The position numbers were made by a program, and so were the translations under genes. From assembly GCF_000241345.1 (NCBI RefSeq), contig NZ_BAED01000003.1, positions 1-64,000 on the forward strand: 64,000 nucleotides of DNA, in the 5' to 3' direction. The notes beneath the pieces were generated by a model. The model made no database searches. It was not told the origin of the DNA and worked only from the letters and a program-made list of their open reading frames with translations. Within the stretch, counting starts at the first letter, position 1, and every line of letters begins with the position of its first letter. Shown here in pieces: positions 18,127 to 26,849 of the stretch. The DNA is from Gordonia amarae NBRC 15530 (GTDB taxonomy: Bacteria; Actinomycetota; Actinomycetes; Mycobacteriales; Mycobacteriaceae).

Positions 18127-20542
18127 CCCGTTCCATGACCTGCTGGTCCGGGTGGCCGACGATCACAACGACGTGATCGCCCTGCGCACCCGGACCGGCA
18201 CCGTCAGCTACGCCAAACTGCTCCGGCTGATCGATGAGGGCACCGAACGTCTGGAAGCCGCCGGAATCCCTGCCGGCGTCCCGGTGGCGGTCCGGTTGTC
18301 CGGGTCGCTCGACAGCGTGGTCGCGCTGCTGACAGTGCTGTGCTCGCCGCATCCGGTCCTGCCGATCGATTCCGCGTCGCCGGCCGAGCGCACGGCCCGG
18401 CTGATCGAGGTCGCGGGCGCGGTCGCCTACCCGGGCGAGGATGCCCTGCCGAGCGCGACGATGCCGCGCGAGGTGCCCGGCACCGCCGTGCTGATGTTCA
18501 CCTCCGGGTCCACGGGAACACCCAAGGCCGTGCGGCAGGGCGTCGTGCAGTGGATGCACCAGATCGACGAACTCGGCCGCGAACTCGGGATCGGACCGGG
18601 GCATACCGTTGCGCTCGCGATGCCGGTCAGCTTCGGCGGCGGACTCGACATCGCCCTGACAGCGGTCGGTCACGGGGCGACTCTGTGCCTGTCGCACCCG
18701 CGGACCGACGGCGTCGCCGAGCTGGCCACCGCGCTGGCCGAATGGCGTCCGGACGGTCTGCACCTGACGCCCGCGCTGCTGCGCGCGCTGCTGGCCGATC
18801 CGGCCGGAGCCGACGCGCTGGCCACCGTGGATCTCGTGGGCACCTGCGGTGAGGCGATCGGCTCCGGCGAGGTGGCCACGCTGCGCGAGTGCAACGCGGG
18901 CATCACCTTTGTCAACCGCTCCGGCTCATCGGAAACCGGGAACCTCGCCTTCAACACCTACGGACCACGCCGGCGCCTTCCGGACGGGACGGTGCCCGCC
19001 GGGCGGATCGCCGAGGGTAAGACCGTCCTCGTCGTCGACGACCACGGACTGCCCGTTCCCGAGGGCACCATCGGCACGCTCATCGTGCGGTCCCCCTTCA
19101 TCGCCCAGGGATACCTGACCGGCGACTTCCCCGGCGGCGAGGTGCGTGAGCACAACCTCGGTGACCGTGGCTCGGTCACCGGAAATCACCTGCATCTGGC
19201 CGGCCGCGGCGACGATACGGTCAAGATCCGCGGTTACCGCGTGGACATCTCCGAGGTGGTCGGCGCGATCGAGGCCATCCCGGAGGTCGCCGAGGCCACC
19301 GTCATCGCCCGGTACGGCGCGGCCGGGGCCGAACTCGCGGCCTACCTGGCGACCACTCCGGGCACGCGGCCACCCTCGGTGGCCGAGATCCGCACCACGC
19401 TGGCATCGTCGCTGCCGAGCTGGATGCAGCCCACGCACGTGATTCTGCTGGCCGTGCTCCCCCGCAACGAACGCGGCAAGGTCGACCGCACCCGGCTCCC
19501 CGAACCGGCCGGGCGACCGCTATACGTCGCACCCGCGACCGCCACCGAAGGCCTGCTGGCACCCATCTGGGAGGATCTGCTGCGCGTCGCCGAGGTCGGA
19601 CGCGACGACGACTTCCTCGCCCTCGGCGGCGATTCGCTGACCGTCGTGGAGTTGATCACGCGGATCAAGGCGACATTCGCCACCACACTCACGCCGTCGG
19701 ACCTGGTCGGCGCGCCGACCCTGCGCGCGGTCGCCGAGGTGATCGACCGGCATCACCCGCCCGCGCTCGACGGCGATGTGGTGCCGCTGACCGCGGTCGC
19801 GGCGGCCGACGACCACCGGCCGCTGCTGTTCGCGTTCGCGGGCGCCGGCGAGTCCGCGCTGGCGTTCGGTCCGCTGGCCCAGTGCCTCAGCGAGTTTCGC
19901 GTCATCGGGCTGCAGGCGCACGCCCTGGAGAGCCGCGGGCTCCCCGACTGGACGGTCGGTGCGGCCGCCCGCCGCTTCGTCCACCATGTCCTGGAGATCT
20001 GCCCACCCGGACCGTACCGGTTCGTCGGGCACTCGCTGGGCGGTGTGATCGCCGTCGAGGTCGCCAGACTGCTCGCGGCCCAGGGACATCACGTCGAGCA
20101 CATCGTGTGCCTGGACACCATCTTCGACGGTCCGCTGGCCGCGAGGGCACGCCTACGGCTGCCCGCGGCTGTCGGCCTCGCCTCCGCTCCCGCTGCCGCA
20201 CCCGGGGACCCGGTGCAGGACACCGGTTCCGCCGCACTGTGGCGCCGGCGGCTGGCCCTGGTCAGCGCGGGCTGGTGGCGCCGGCCGGCCAAAGAGCAAT
20301 GGTCACTGTTCCACGATCTGGGCCGGCGTTCGGCGCTGCTGCACCGGTTGCGGCCCTGGTACGGACCGGTCACCGCGATCCTCGCCGAGGACAATCCGGA
20401 CAACCCCGACTGCTGGTACGCCTACGCACCCCACTGCGCGGGAATCCATTTCGTCGCCGGCGACCACAATGCGATGCTGCGGCCGCCGTACGTCGCGCGC
20501 ACGGCGCAGTTGGTGGCCGACGCATTCACCGGACCGGCGTGA
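18113..20542 (+). CDS. Stand-alone adenylation-carrier-thioesterase (A-T-TE) synthetase, predicted aryl-acid activating
   Basis: An 809-residue single-module protein without a condensation domain. A domain, residues about 5-430: core A3 FTSGSTGTPKAV near 128, A5 NRSGSSETGN, A7/A8 GRGDDTVKIRGYRVDIS, A10 NERGKVDR. Where amino-acid activating domains keep the Asp that binds the alpha-amine, this one has PVSFGGGLD without it at that spot, which fits an aryl acid. Carrier domain: LGGDSL with Ser508. Thioesterase: GHSLGG with Ser641 and GDHN with His785. GTG 18113 is the best start. It probably loads the (hydroxylated) amino-hydroxybenzoate and releases or oligomerises it by the TE. Substrate and product remain inferred. 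Confidence 0.85.
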   Translation: MRNANPFHDLLVRVADDHNDVIALRTRTGTVSYAKLLRLIDEGTERLEAAGIPAGVPVAVRLSGSLDSVVALLTVLCSPHPVLPIDSASPAERTARLIEVAGAVAYPGEDALPSATMPREVPGTAVLMFTSGSTGTPKAVRQGVVQWMHQIDELGRELGIGPGHTVALAMPVSFGGGLDIALTAVGHGATLCLSHPRTDGVAELATALAEWRPDGLHLTPALLRALLADPAGADALATVDLVGTCGEAIGSGEVATLRECNAGITFVNRSGSSETGNLAFNTYGPRRRLPDGTVPAGRIAEGKTVLVVDDHGLPVPEGTIGTLIVRSPFIAQGYLTGDFPGGEVREHNLGDRGSVTGNHLHLAGRGDDTVKIRGYRVDISEVVGAIEAIPEVAEATVIARYGAAGAELAAYLATTPGTRPPSVAEIRTTLASSLPSWMQPTHVILLAVLPRNERGKVDRTRLPEPAGRPLYVAPATATEGLLAPIWEDLLRVAEVGRDDDFLALGGDSLTVVELITRIKATFATTLTPSDLVGAPTLRAVAEVIDRHHPPALDGDVVPLTAVAAADDHRPLLFAFAGAGESALAFGPLAQCLSEFRVIGLQAHALESRGLPDWTVGAAARRFVHHVLEICPPGPYRFVGHSLGGVIAVEVARLLAAQGHHVEHIVCLDTIFDGPLAARARLRLPAAVGLASAPAAAPGDPVQDTGSAALWRRRLALVSAGWWRRPAKEQWSLFHDLGRRSALLHRLRPWYGPVTAILAEDNPDNPDCWYAYAPHCAGIHFVAGDHNAMLRPPYVARTAQLVADAFTGPA

Positions 20543-21408
20543 GCCCGATGAGATTCGCCGTCCACCTCCTCGTGCACGACCAGCCGCAGCTGTTCGCGGC
20601 GCTGGCCGCCTCCCTGCGGCATGAAGCGATCGACGTCTATGTCCACGTCGACGCCACGTCTGTTCAGGACCTGTTCGAGTCGGCTGTCCGGGCAGCCGGA
20701 GCCGACGTCACCTTCGTACCGCCGGCTGCCAGGGTCGACGTCCGGTGGGGTGGGTTGAGCGTGGTCCGGGCCACCTTGGCGTCGCTCGATCTGGCAGCCG
20801 CAAGCGGCATCGACTACCACAGGCACACGCTGCTGTCGGGGGCCGATGTGCTCCTGAGACCGCTTCCGGTGCTGCTGGAGCGGTGGTCGGACGATGCCGA
20901 ACATCTGCGCATCGACCGGCGGCTGAACCGGGCCGAAAGTCAGGGGCATCTCAAGCCACGTCGCTACTGGTTCCCCGACCAGCCGCTGCTCGACCGGACC
21001 CGGCTGTCCGGGCGGGTGCCGCGCCGGATCCCGCCCGGACCACCGCTGGTCGAGGGTTCGCAGTGGTGGTCGCTGACCGGCACCGCGATCCGGACCGTCC
21101 GCGACTACCTCGATGCCCACCCGGCATGGCTGCGTGGTCACCGATTCTCGCTGTGCCCCGACGAGTTCGTGTTCCATTCGGTCCTCGCGGACTCGGATAT
21201 GGCGCCGAGGATCACCCAGAACTATCTCGACCGCACAGCGCCCGACGAGACGCTCCACGCGCTGCACTTCATCGACTGGTCGGTGTATGACGCCGTCCGG
21301 CCCGCCGAACTCACCGAACAGAACCTCCCCACGGCCCTGGCCAGTCCGGCGATGTTCGCGCGGAAGGTCGGTGCCGGCTGGACCTGGCGGGCGGGGCAGA
21401 CATGCTGA
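20539..21408 (+). CDS. GT14-like (core-2/I-branching type) glycosyltransferase
   Basis: About 289 residues from the GTG that overlaps the A-T-TE stop (GTGA); ATG 20548 is the alternative. It has the bacterial GT14 pattern: N-terminal RFAVHLLVHDQPQLFAALA, then VYVHVDATS, HTLLSGADVLL, GSQWWSLTG and a CPDEFVFHSVL segment near the C-terminus. Known: the family adds GlcNAc or xylose to hydroxyls of acceptor sugars. Being coupled directly to the aryl-acid synthetase, it may glycosylate the aryl product or place a sugar that carries it. Placement in this operon is clear, but the acceptor is a guess. Confidence 0.75.
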   Translation: MSPMRFAVHLLVHDQPQLFAALAASLRHEAIDVYVHVDATSVQDLFESAVRAAGADVTFVPPAARVDVRWGGLSVVRATLASLDLAAASGIDYHRHTLLSGADVLLRPLPVLLERWSDDAEHLRIDRRLNRAESQGHLKPRRYWFPDQPLLDRTRLSGRVPRRIPPGPPLVEGSQWWSLTGTAIRTVRDYLDAHPAWLRGHRFSLCPDEFVFHSVLADSDMAPRITQNYLDRTAPDETLHALHFIDWSVYDAVRPAELTEQNLPTALASPAMFARKVGAGWTWRAGQTC

Positions 21409-22811
21409 AAGGCAGGCTGGCGCTCAACGCGAGCGCGCTGATGATCTCGTCCGCGGCCACCGGCCTGCTCGGCCTCGTGTACTGGATGGTCGCCGAACGG
21501 ATGCTGCCGACCTCCGAAGTGGGCCGCGCCTCGGCGATGATCTCAGCCGCGACGGTCCTCTCGTCGCTGGCGTGTCTGTCGCTTGCGGGCGCCTATCAGC
21601 GATTCCTGCCTGTTGCCGGGAATCGGTCCTTGCGGCTGATTCTCAGCGGGTACGGACTGATCACCGGCACCTCGATTCTCCTCGGAACAGCGTTCGTCAC
21701 ACTGGGTTTCGGTTCGTCGATCTTCACCTCGACCACCGACCGGGTGCTGTTCGTGCCGCTGGTGCTCGTGCTGGCGATCTACGCCATCACCGACCCGATC
21801 CTGATCGGTCTGCGCAGATCCCCCGCCGTCGCCGTCAAGAACGTCGGGCTGTCGGTGGTCAAGATCGTGCCGCTGTTCTTCTTGTCGGGCACGGCCACGG
21901 CGGTCGCCGTCACCGGATCGTGGATGGTGCTGGCCGCGCTGATCACCGTCGTGTTCATGCTGCACGCCGTGCGGCTGGCGCTCGCCCGTCGGCTGGAGAG
22001 TGCCGACGAGCTGCCGGGCAACCGGGAGCTGATGTCGTTCCAGAGCGCGTTCTTCACGATGATGCTGATCACTTCGGTGACCCCGTTTGCCCTGCCGCTG
22101 ATCGTCGTGGAGACGGTGGGCACCACGCAGAACGCCTACTTCAACCTGGCCTGGACGATGACGTCCGCCGCCGGTCTCGTGCGCTCCAGCGTGGGTTCGG
22201 CGTTCATCGTCGAGGCCGTGCAGCCGGGTGCCAACACCGCGAACCTCGTCCGGCAGCTGCGCCGCATGCTGCTACCGCTCACGCTGCTCGTGGCGGCAGG
22301 ACTGGCGATCGGCGGGCCCGCGGTGCTGTGGGTGGTCGGCGACGAGTACTTCCGCGAGGCCGCACCGCTCATGTTGGTGCTGGCCGTCCAGTCGGTGGTC
22401 GAGACCGTCGTGGTGGTGTTCTACATGGTCAGCCAGATCGTGCGGCGGCTGCGGCTGATGGTGCTGATGCAGATCATCGTCATGGTGATCACCGTCGGCG
22501 GCTCATACCTGCTGCTGCCCCGGGTGGGCCTGATCGGTGTGGGCATCGCCTCGCTCACCGCGGTCACGGTGGGCGCCGCGATCGCGATCCGACCACTGCT
22601 GCACGCCCTCGCGCAGCTTCTGCGCAACGCCCAGAACGGGAACGCGGACACCGACGGCAAGGCGCACTCTGACGTTTACCCGCCCACCGTCGACGGTGAC
22701 TTCTACATTCCCGATACCCAGGTCACCGACAAGATCCCGGTGATCCGCACCGGCGCTCACCGGGTACCGCCGTCGGAGTTGGACACCGACAGGTTCCCCG
22801 CACTGCCCTGA
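21402..22811 (+). CDS. MOP-superfamily polysaccharide flippase (Wzx-like), copy 2
   Basis: A 469-residue membrane protein with about 12 hydrophobic helices and a charged, low-complexity C-terminal tail of about 60 residues facing the cytoplasm (NAQNGNADTDGKAHS onward). ATG 21402 overlaps the end of the GT14 gene. It resembles the flippase at 9434 in the first helices. As the last gene of the iron-box operon it is the natural exporter for the product of the upstream enzymes, whether a lipid-linked glycan or a glycosylated chelator. No MFS or RND siderophore exporter is present in the block. Confidence 0.85.
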   Translation: MLKGRLALNASALMISSAATGLLGLVYWMVAERMLPTSEVGRASAMISAATVLSSLACLSLAGAYQRFLPVAGNRSLRLILSGYGLITGTSILLGTAFVTLGFGSSIFTSTTDRVLFVPLVLVLAIYAITDPILIGLRRSPAVAVKNVGLSVVKIVPLFFLSGTATAVAVTGSWMVLAALITVVFMLHAVRLALARRLESADELPGNRELMSFQSAFFTMMLITSVTPFALPLIVVETVGTTQNAYFNLAWTMTSAAGLVRSSVGSAFIVEAVQPGANTANLVRQLRRMLLPLTLLVAAGLAIGGPAVLWVVGDEYFREAAPLMLVLAVQSVVETVVVVFYMVSQIVRRLRLMVLMQIIVMVITVGGSYLLLPRVGLIGVGIASLTAVTVGAAIAIRPLLHALAQLLRNAQNGNADTDGKAHSDVYPPTVDGDFYIPDTQVTDKIPVIRTGAHRVPPSELDTDRFPALP

Positions 22812-22836
22812 CCGCGGTGACCCCCATGCCCCCTCG

Positions 22837-23727
22837 TCAGGTACGCAACCGGGCCCGGGCAGCCGCGGCCGCCTCGACCACCCGGCGGGCTCCGAATTGT
22901 GCCGTGTCCGCGCCCGGACTGCGCACGAACGCCCGCGCCGCGGCCCACGCCGTACCCATGACCAGTCCGGCCGCCGACGATCCCGACGGCCACATCAACC
23001 GGGCCAGGGCGTCGTCGGGAAAGGGCCTGGCACCGGTCTGGTCGGCGTACCGGGCAGCGATCCGCAGATGTGCCGCCCGCTGGACGTCGTTGTTCTGATT
23101 GCTCACCGACGCGGCGTGGATCCGGTACCGGTAGCCGAGGATCGGCACATTCCCGATCTCGCCGTAGTGGCAGATGCGGGTGAAGAACTCGTAGTCCTCG
23201 GCGTGGGCGTACTCGGGGTCGAACCGGATGCCGGTGCGCTCGATGACCTCGCGGCGGATCAGCACCGACGCCCCGCAGTGGCAACTGCCGTACAGCAGCC
23301 GCTGCCGGCATGCCTTGTCCGAACGGGGCGTGCGGATGTAGCCGGTCATCGCCTCGAACAGCTCATAGTCGGTGCCGCACACGATGCCACGGGGATGCTC
23401 GTGCATCCAGCGCAGCTGAGCGAGCAGTCTGCCCTCGGGCAGCAGATCGTCGGCGTCCATGCGGGCGATGAATTCCCCGCGCGCCTCGTCGAGACCGCGG
23501 TTGAGCGCCGCGACGAGGCCGGCGTTGGCCTGCGGCACCACCCGGATCCTCCGATCGCCGAGCGCCGATAACTCATCGATACAGCCGTCGGTGGAGCCGT
23601 CGTCGATCACCAGCAGTTCGAGGTCGTCGACGCCTTGGGCGAACACCGATCGCGCCGCGTCGGCGATGTAGCCGGCCGCGTTGTATGCCGGCATGAGGAC
23701 GGTCACCAACGGTTGCTGTGCGGTCAT
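22837..23727 (-). CDS. GT2 glycosyltransferase
   Basis: A 296-residue GT-A enzyme: VTVLMPAYNAAGYIADAA at the N-terminus, LLVIDDGSTDG, FIARMDADDLLPEGRL (the metal-binding region), CGASVLIRREV and AEDYEFFTRI for the acceptor side. No membrane segment is seen. It lies 7 bases downstream of another GT2 on the same strand and ends 25 bases from the convergent flippase. Likely adds one residue of the cluster's glycan. The exact sugar cannot be inferred. Confidence 0.85.
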   Translation of the reverse strand: MTAQQPLVTVLMPAYNAAGYIADAARSVFAQGVDDLELLVIDDGSTDGCIDELSALGDRRIRVVPQANAGLVAALNRGLDEARGEFIARMDADDLLPEGRLLAQLRWMHEHPRGIVCGTDYELFEAMTGYIRTPRSDKACRQRLLYGSCHCGASVLIRREVIERTGIRFDPEYAHAEDYEFFTRICHYGEIGNVPILGYRYRIHAASVSNQNNDVQRAAHLRIAARYADQTGARPFPDDALARLMWPSGSSAAGLVMGTAWAAARAFVRSPGADTAQFGARRVVEAAAAARARLRT

Positions 23728-23734
23728 CGGATAC

Positions 23735-24718
23735 CTACCGGAACCGCAGGATCGCGGAATAGAGCGCGGGCGAGAACGTCATCAGCAGCGCGAACACGAT
23801 CTCCCGGCGGTGCCCGCCGGCCCACAGGACCGGCACATCGGACAGCGAAATACCCTGCCGCACTCTGGCGATCGCGGTGCGGTACAGCATCGGGTCGGCC
23901 CCGGCCGCGTGCTGGGCGCGCATCGCCACGTGCGCGATCGACGTGAGGACCTCACGGTAGTGGTAGCCCAGGTAGTCCCGGTCCCAGTCCGAACCACGAC
24001 CCTGGCCCGCCACCAGTGCCCGCACCTCGGCGTCGGCGGTGAACAGGTCGAAGGTGGTCGGCGAGAACGCCGTCGACAGCGAACCCTCCCGGTACAGGTA
24101 CCGGTACAGCGGTGTCTCGACCGTCGCCACCCGCTCCACCGACAGCGCGACCCGGATACTCGTGGCGATGTCCTCGTAGGCCTGATCCTCGGCCCACGGC
24201 CGGCTACCCAGACTCGCCCGTTCGAACAGTTTGGTACAGGCGTACGCCTTTGCCCGGCCCCGAAGCAGCTCGTGCGCGTACTCGGCACCCGACACGACGC
24301 CGGCCACCGGACGGGCCTCGTCGATCTGCAGCACCTGATCATGCTCGTCGACCCGGTAGGTGCGGGTCACCGACAGCTGCGCGTCCGCGTCGGTCATCGC
24401 CGTCACCAGGGTGTCGACGAACTCGGGCGCGGCGGTGTCGTCGCTGTCGAGGAACCACACCAGGTCGGTGGTCAGCGCGGCCAGGCCGGTGTTGCGGGCC
24501 CGGCCCAGGCCACCGTTACGAGGCTGGGTGATGACCCGGTGCTCGCGCCCATGTTCGCGCAGCGTCGCGACGGCGATGTCGATGGACCTGTCACCACCCC
24601 GGTCGTCGACCAACACGATCTGATCGACCGGACGGGTCTGTGCCAGCACCGATTCGATGCAGCCACGGACGTAATCGGCACACCGGTACACCGGGATGAC
24701 AACCCCGACAGTCGTCAT
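23735..24718 (-). CDS. GT2 glycosyltransferase
   Basis: A 327-residue GT-A enzyme from ATG 24718; an upstream in-frame start at 24748 would abut the iron box and is less likely. Motifs: VGVVIPVYRCADYV, IVLVDDRGGDRS, GGLGRARNTG, WFLDSDDTAAPEF, then an acceptor region AEDQAYEDIATSIR. The C-terminal part, about 100 residues, includes YREGSLSTAF. It is the first gene of a two-gene minus-strand operon led by the iron box at 24751. Confidence 0.83.
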   Translation of the reverse strand: MTTVGVVIPVYRCADYVRGCIESVLAQTRPVDQIVLVDDRGGDRSIDIAVATLREHGREHRVITQPRNGGLGRARNTGLAALTTDLVWFLDSDDTAAPEFVDTLVTAMTDADAQLSVTRTYRVDEHDQVLQIDEARPVAGVVSGAEYAHELLRGRAKAYACTKLFERASLGSRPWAEDQAYEDIATSIRVALSVERVATVETPLYRYLYREGSLSTAFSPTTFDLFTADAEVRALVAGQGRGSDWDRDYLGYHYREVLTSIAHVAMRAQHAAGADPMLYRTAIARVRQGISLSDVPVLWAGGHRREIVFALLMTFSPALYSAILRFR

Positions 24719-24750
24719 CGGGTCCCCGCTCCCCCGCATACACACCACAC

Positions 24751-24769
24751 ACTGATTAGGCTACCCTAA
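24751..24769. promoter_or_regulatory. IdeR/DtxR-like iron box between divergent GT2 and cyclase genes
   Basis: ACTGATTAGGCTACCCTAA matches about 14 of 19 consensus positions with the core TTAGGCTA-CCTAA intact. It lies 33 bases from the minus-strand GT2 start and 48 bases from the plus-strand cyclase start, so one site could control both. Confidence 0.72.
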
Positions 24770-24816
24770 GGTATTTCGGGGCACGGTGGGAGCCTTGCGC
24801 CACTACACTTCTGCGG

Positions 24817-26001
24817 GTGAAGGATCTCCTGGTGATCGGTGCCGGCCCGGCCGGACAAGCGATCGCTCATCGCGGCAGTGCGGCCGGACTCGACGTCACC
24901 CTCATCGACCCCCACCCCGACCGTCCCTGGCAGGCCACCTACGGAGCCTGGGCCGACGAACTGCCCGGCTGGCTGCCCGGTGACTGCATCGCGGCCACGG
25001 GCCCCGCGGTCGTCTACACCCCGGGCCGCAAGGTCCTGGACCGCGAGTACGCGATCCTCGACACCGCGGCGCTGCAATCGGCGCTCGACCTGGCCGGCGT
25101 GCGGATCGTGCGAGCCCGGGTGGCGCACGCGTACACCACCTACGTCACCGTCGCCGACGGCTCGATCCTGTACGCCCGTGCTGTTGTCGACGCACGCGGG
25201 ATCGCCGCCGCGGACCCCGCCGAGAACGCGCCGGAGCAGACGGCCGTCGGGATCGTCGTCGCGCATGGCGGGACCGGGGTCGAGCATCGCCCCGCCGACG
25301 ACCGCATGGTGGTGATGGACTGGCGGCCGGGCACCGGCACCTTCGCCTACTCCGTCGATCTCGGCGGTGGGCGGCGGCTCGTCGAGGAGACCTGCCTGGC
25401 CGGCGCACCGGCCGTCGATATCGATGAACTGTCGCGCAGACTGCGCGACCGGGTGCCGGGAGTGTCCATCCCGGCTCCGGGTAGGCGGGGTGCGCGCAGC
25501 AGGGTGTCCACGGGAGCCGAGATCGTACGTTTCCCACTCGTGGGCGCGACGCCGCGGCCGTGGCACACCGCGGGTGCCCCGCGCTTCGGGGCGGCCGGTG
25601 GGCTGATGCATCCGGCGACCGGGTACAGCCTCGCCCAGTCGCTGGCAATGGCCGACACGGTGGTCGACGCGGTGCGCCGGGGTGCCGATGTGACCAGGGC
25701 ACTGTGGCCGTGGCGGGCGCGGTGCGTGTACCGGCTGCGGGTGATGGGCCTGGCCGCACTGCTCGTCCTCGAGCCCGACGACCTGGTCCTGTTCTTTGAC
25801 CGGTTCTTCGCCCTCCCGGAGTCCACGCAACGGGGGTATCTGTCCGGGCGCGACGACCTTGTGGGCACCTGTAAGGCCATGTGGGGCGTCTTCGCCTCGT
25901 TGCCCCTTCGGCTGAAGTCGACGATCGCCAGGACCTCACTGGCCGGGCTCCCGGCACACCGGCGCACGACCGGTCTGCTCGCGCGCCTCAGTGGGTGGTG
26001 A
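24817..26001 (+). CDS. crtL: CrtL-type lycopene cyclase-family flavoprotein
   Basis: A 394-residue FAD-binding protein of the plant/cyanobacterial CrtL family, also known from Rhodococcus. It begins LLVIGAGPAGQAIAHR, has YGAWADELPGW (substrate side), GLMHPATGYSLAQSL (FAD/substrate loop) and the C-terminal FFALPESTQRGYLSG typical of the family. Known: these enzymes close beta-ionone rings on lycopene. It sits here without other carotenoid genes and behind an iron box, which is unusual. Either ring formation is iron-linked or the enzyme has been recruited for another substrate. GTG 24817 start. Its 3' end overlaps the convergent ABC ATPase by 14 bases. Confidence 0.82.
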   Translation: MKDLLVIGAGPAGQAIAHRGSAAGLDVTLIDPHPDRPWQATYGAWADELPGWLPGDCIAATGPAVVYTPGRKVLDREYAILDTAALQSALDLAGVRIVRARVAHAYTTYVTVADGSILYARAVVDARGIAAADPAENAPEQTAVGIVVAHGGTGVEHRPADDRMVVMDWRPGTGTFAYSVDLGGGRRLVEETCLAGAPAVDIDELSRRLRDRVPGVSIPAPGRRGARSRVSTGAEIVRFPLVGATPRPWHTAGAPRFGAAGGLMHPATGYSLAQSLAMADTVVDAVRRGADVTRALWPWRARCVYRLRVMGLAALLVLEPDDLVLFFDRFFALPESTQRGYLSGRDDLVGTCKAMWGVFASLPLRLKSTIARTSLAGLPAHRRTTGLLARLSGW

Positions 26002-26833
26002 ACCGCGCCGCATCACCCTTCCGTGCCAGCGGAATCACCAGCGGCGTACCGGTTTCCGGGTCATCGATGATCCGGCATGGCAGCCCGAACACCTCGTGCA
26101 CCATGTCGGCGGTGACGATGTCGGCGGGGCTGCCCTGCGCCACCACCCGGCCGGCCTTCATCGCGATGATGTGGTCGGCGTACCGGAAGGCGTGATTGAG
26201 GTCGTGCAGCACCGCGACCAGGGTGCGGCCCGCGTCCCGATTGAGTTCGGTGCACAGTTCCAGCAGGTCCACCTGATAGGCGATGTCGAGGTAGGTGGTG
26301 GGTTCATCGAGCAGCATCAGCTCGGTCTGCTGGGCCAGCAGCATCGCCATCCACACCCGCTGCCGCTGACCGCCGGACAACTCATCGACCAGTCGTCCCG
26401 ACAGTTCACCGACGCCGGTCGCGGCCATCGCCTCCACCACCGCGGCCTCGTCCTCCCGAGTCCACTGGCGGATGAGGTTCTGGTGCGGAAACCGGCCGCG
26501 TGCGACGAGGTCGGCCACCCGGATACCGTCGGGGGCGATGGAGGACTGCGGTAGCAGACCGAGCTGCCGCGCGACCTGTTTGGCCGGGTAGCCGGCGATT
26601 GCCTTGCCGTCGAGCAGTACCTCCCCGGACGACGGCGCGAGCAGCCGTGACAACGCCCGCAGCAGGGTCGACTTGCCGCACGCGTTGGGACCGACGATCA
26701 CGGTGAACTTGCCGTCCGGGATGTCGAGAGTCAACCCGTCGCTGATGATCCGCGAGTCGTAGCCGATCGTGATGTTCTTCGCCTGCAGACGGGTACCCGT
26801 GCGGGTTTCCTCCGGCGCCATGACCTCGCTCAT
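25988..26833 (-). CDS. Ferric-siderophore ABC importer ATPase (FecE/FepC type)
   Basis: A 281-residue ATPase with Walker A GPNACGKST, Q-loop LLPQSSIAPDG, signature LSGGQRQR, Walker B LMLLDEPTTYLD and H-loop VLHDLNH. YADHIIAMKAGRVVAQG and the length are typical of FepC/FecE. It is the last gene of the three-gene importer operon (16 bases after the second permease) read from the iron box at 29146. Energises uptake of a ferric chelate across the inner membrane. The Walker A alanine (GPNACGKST where GPNGCGKST is usual) is a tolerated variant. Confidence 0.93.
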   Translation of the reverse strand: MSEVMAPEETRTGTRLQAKNITIGYDSRIISDGLTLDIPDGKFTVIVGPNACGKSTLLRALSRLLAPSSGEVLLDGKAIAGYPAKQVARQLGLLPQSSIAPDGIRVADLVARGRFPHQNLIRQWTREDEAAVVEAMAATGVGELSGRLVDELSGGQRQRVWMAMLLAQQTELMLLDEPTTYLDIAYQVDLLELCTELNRDAGRTLVAVLHDLNHAFRYADHIIAMKAGRVVAQGSPADIVTADMVHEVFGLPCRIIDDPETGTPLVIPLARKGDAARFTTH

Positions 26834-26849
26834 CTCATCTTCTCCGCTC

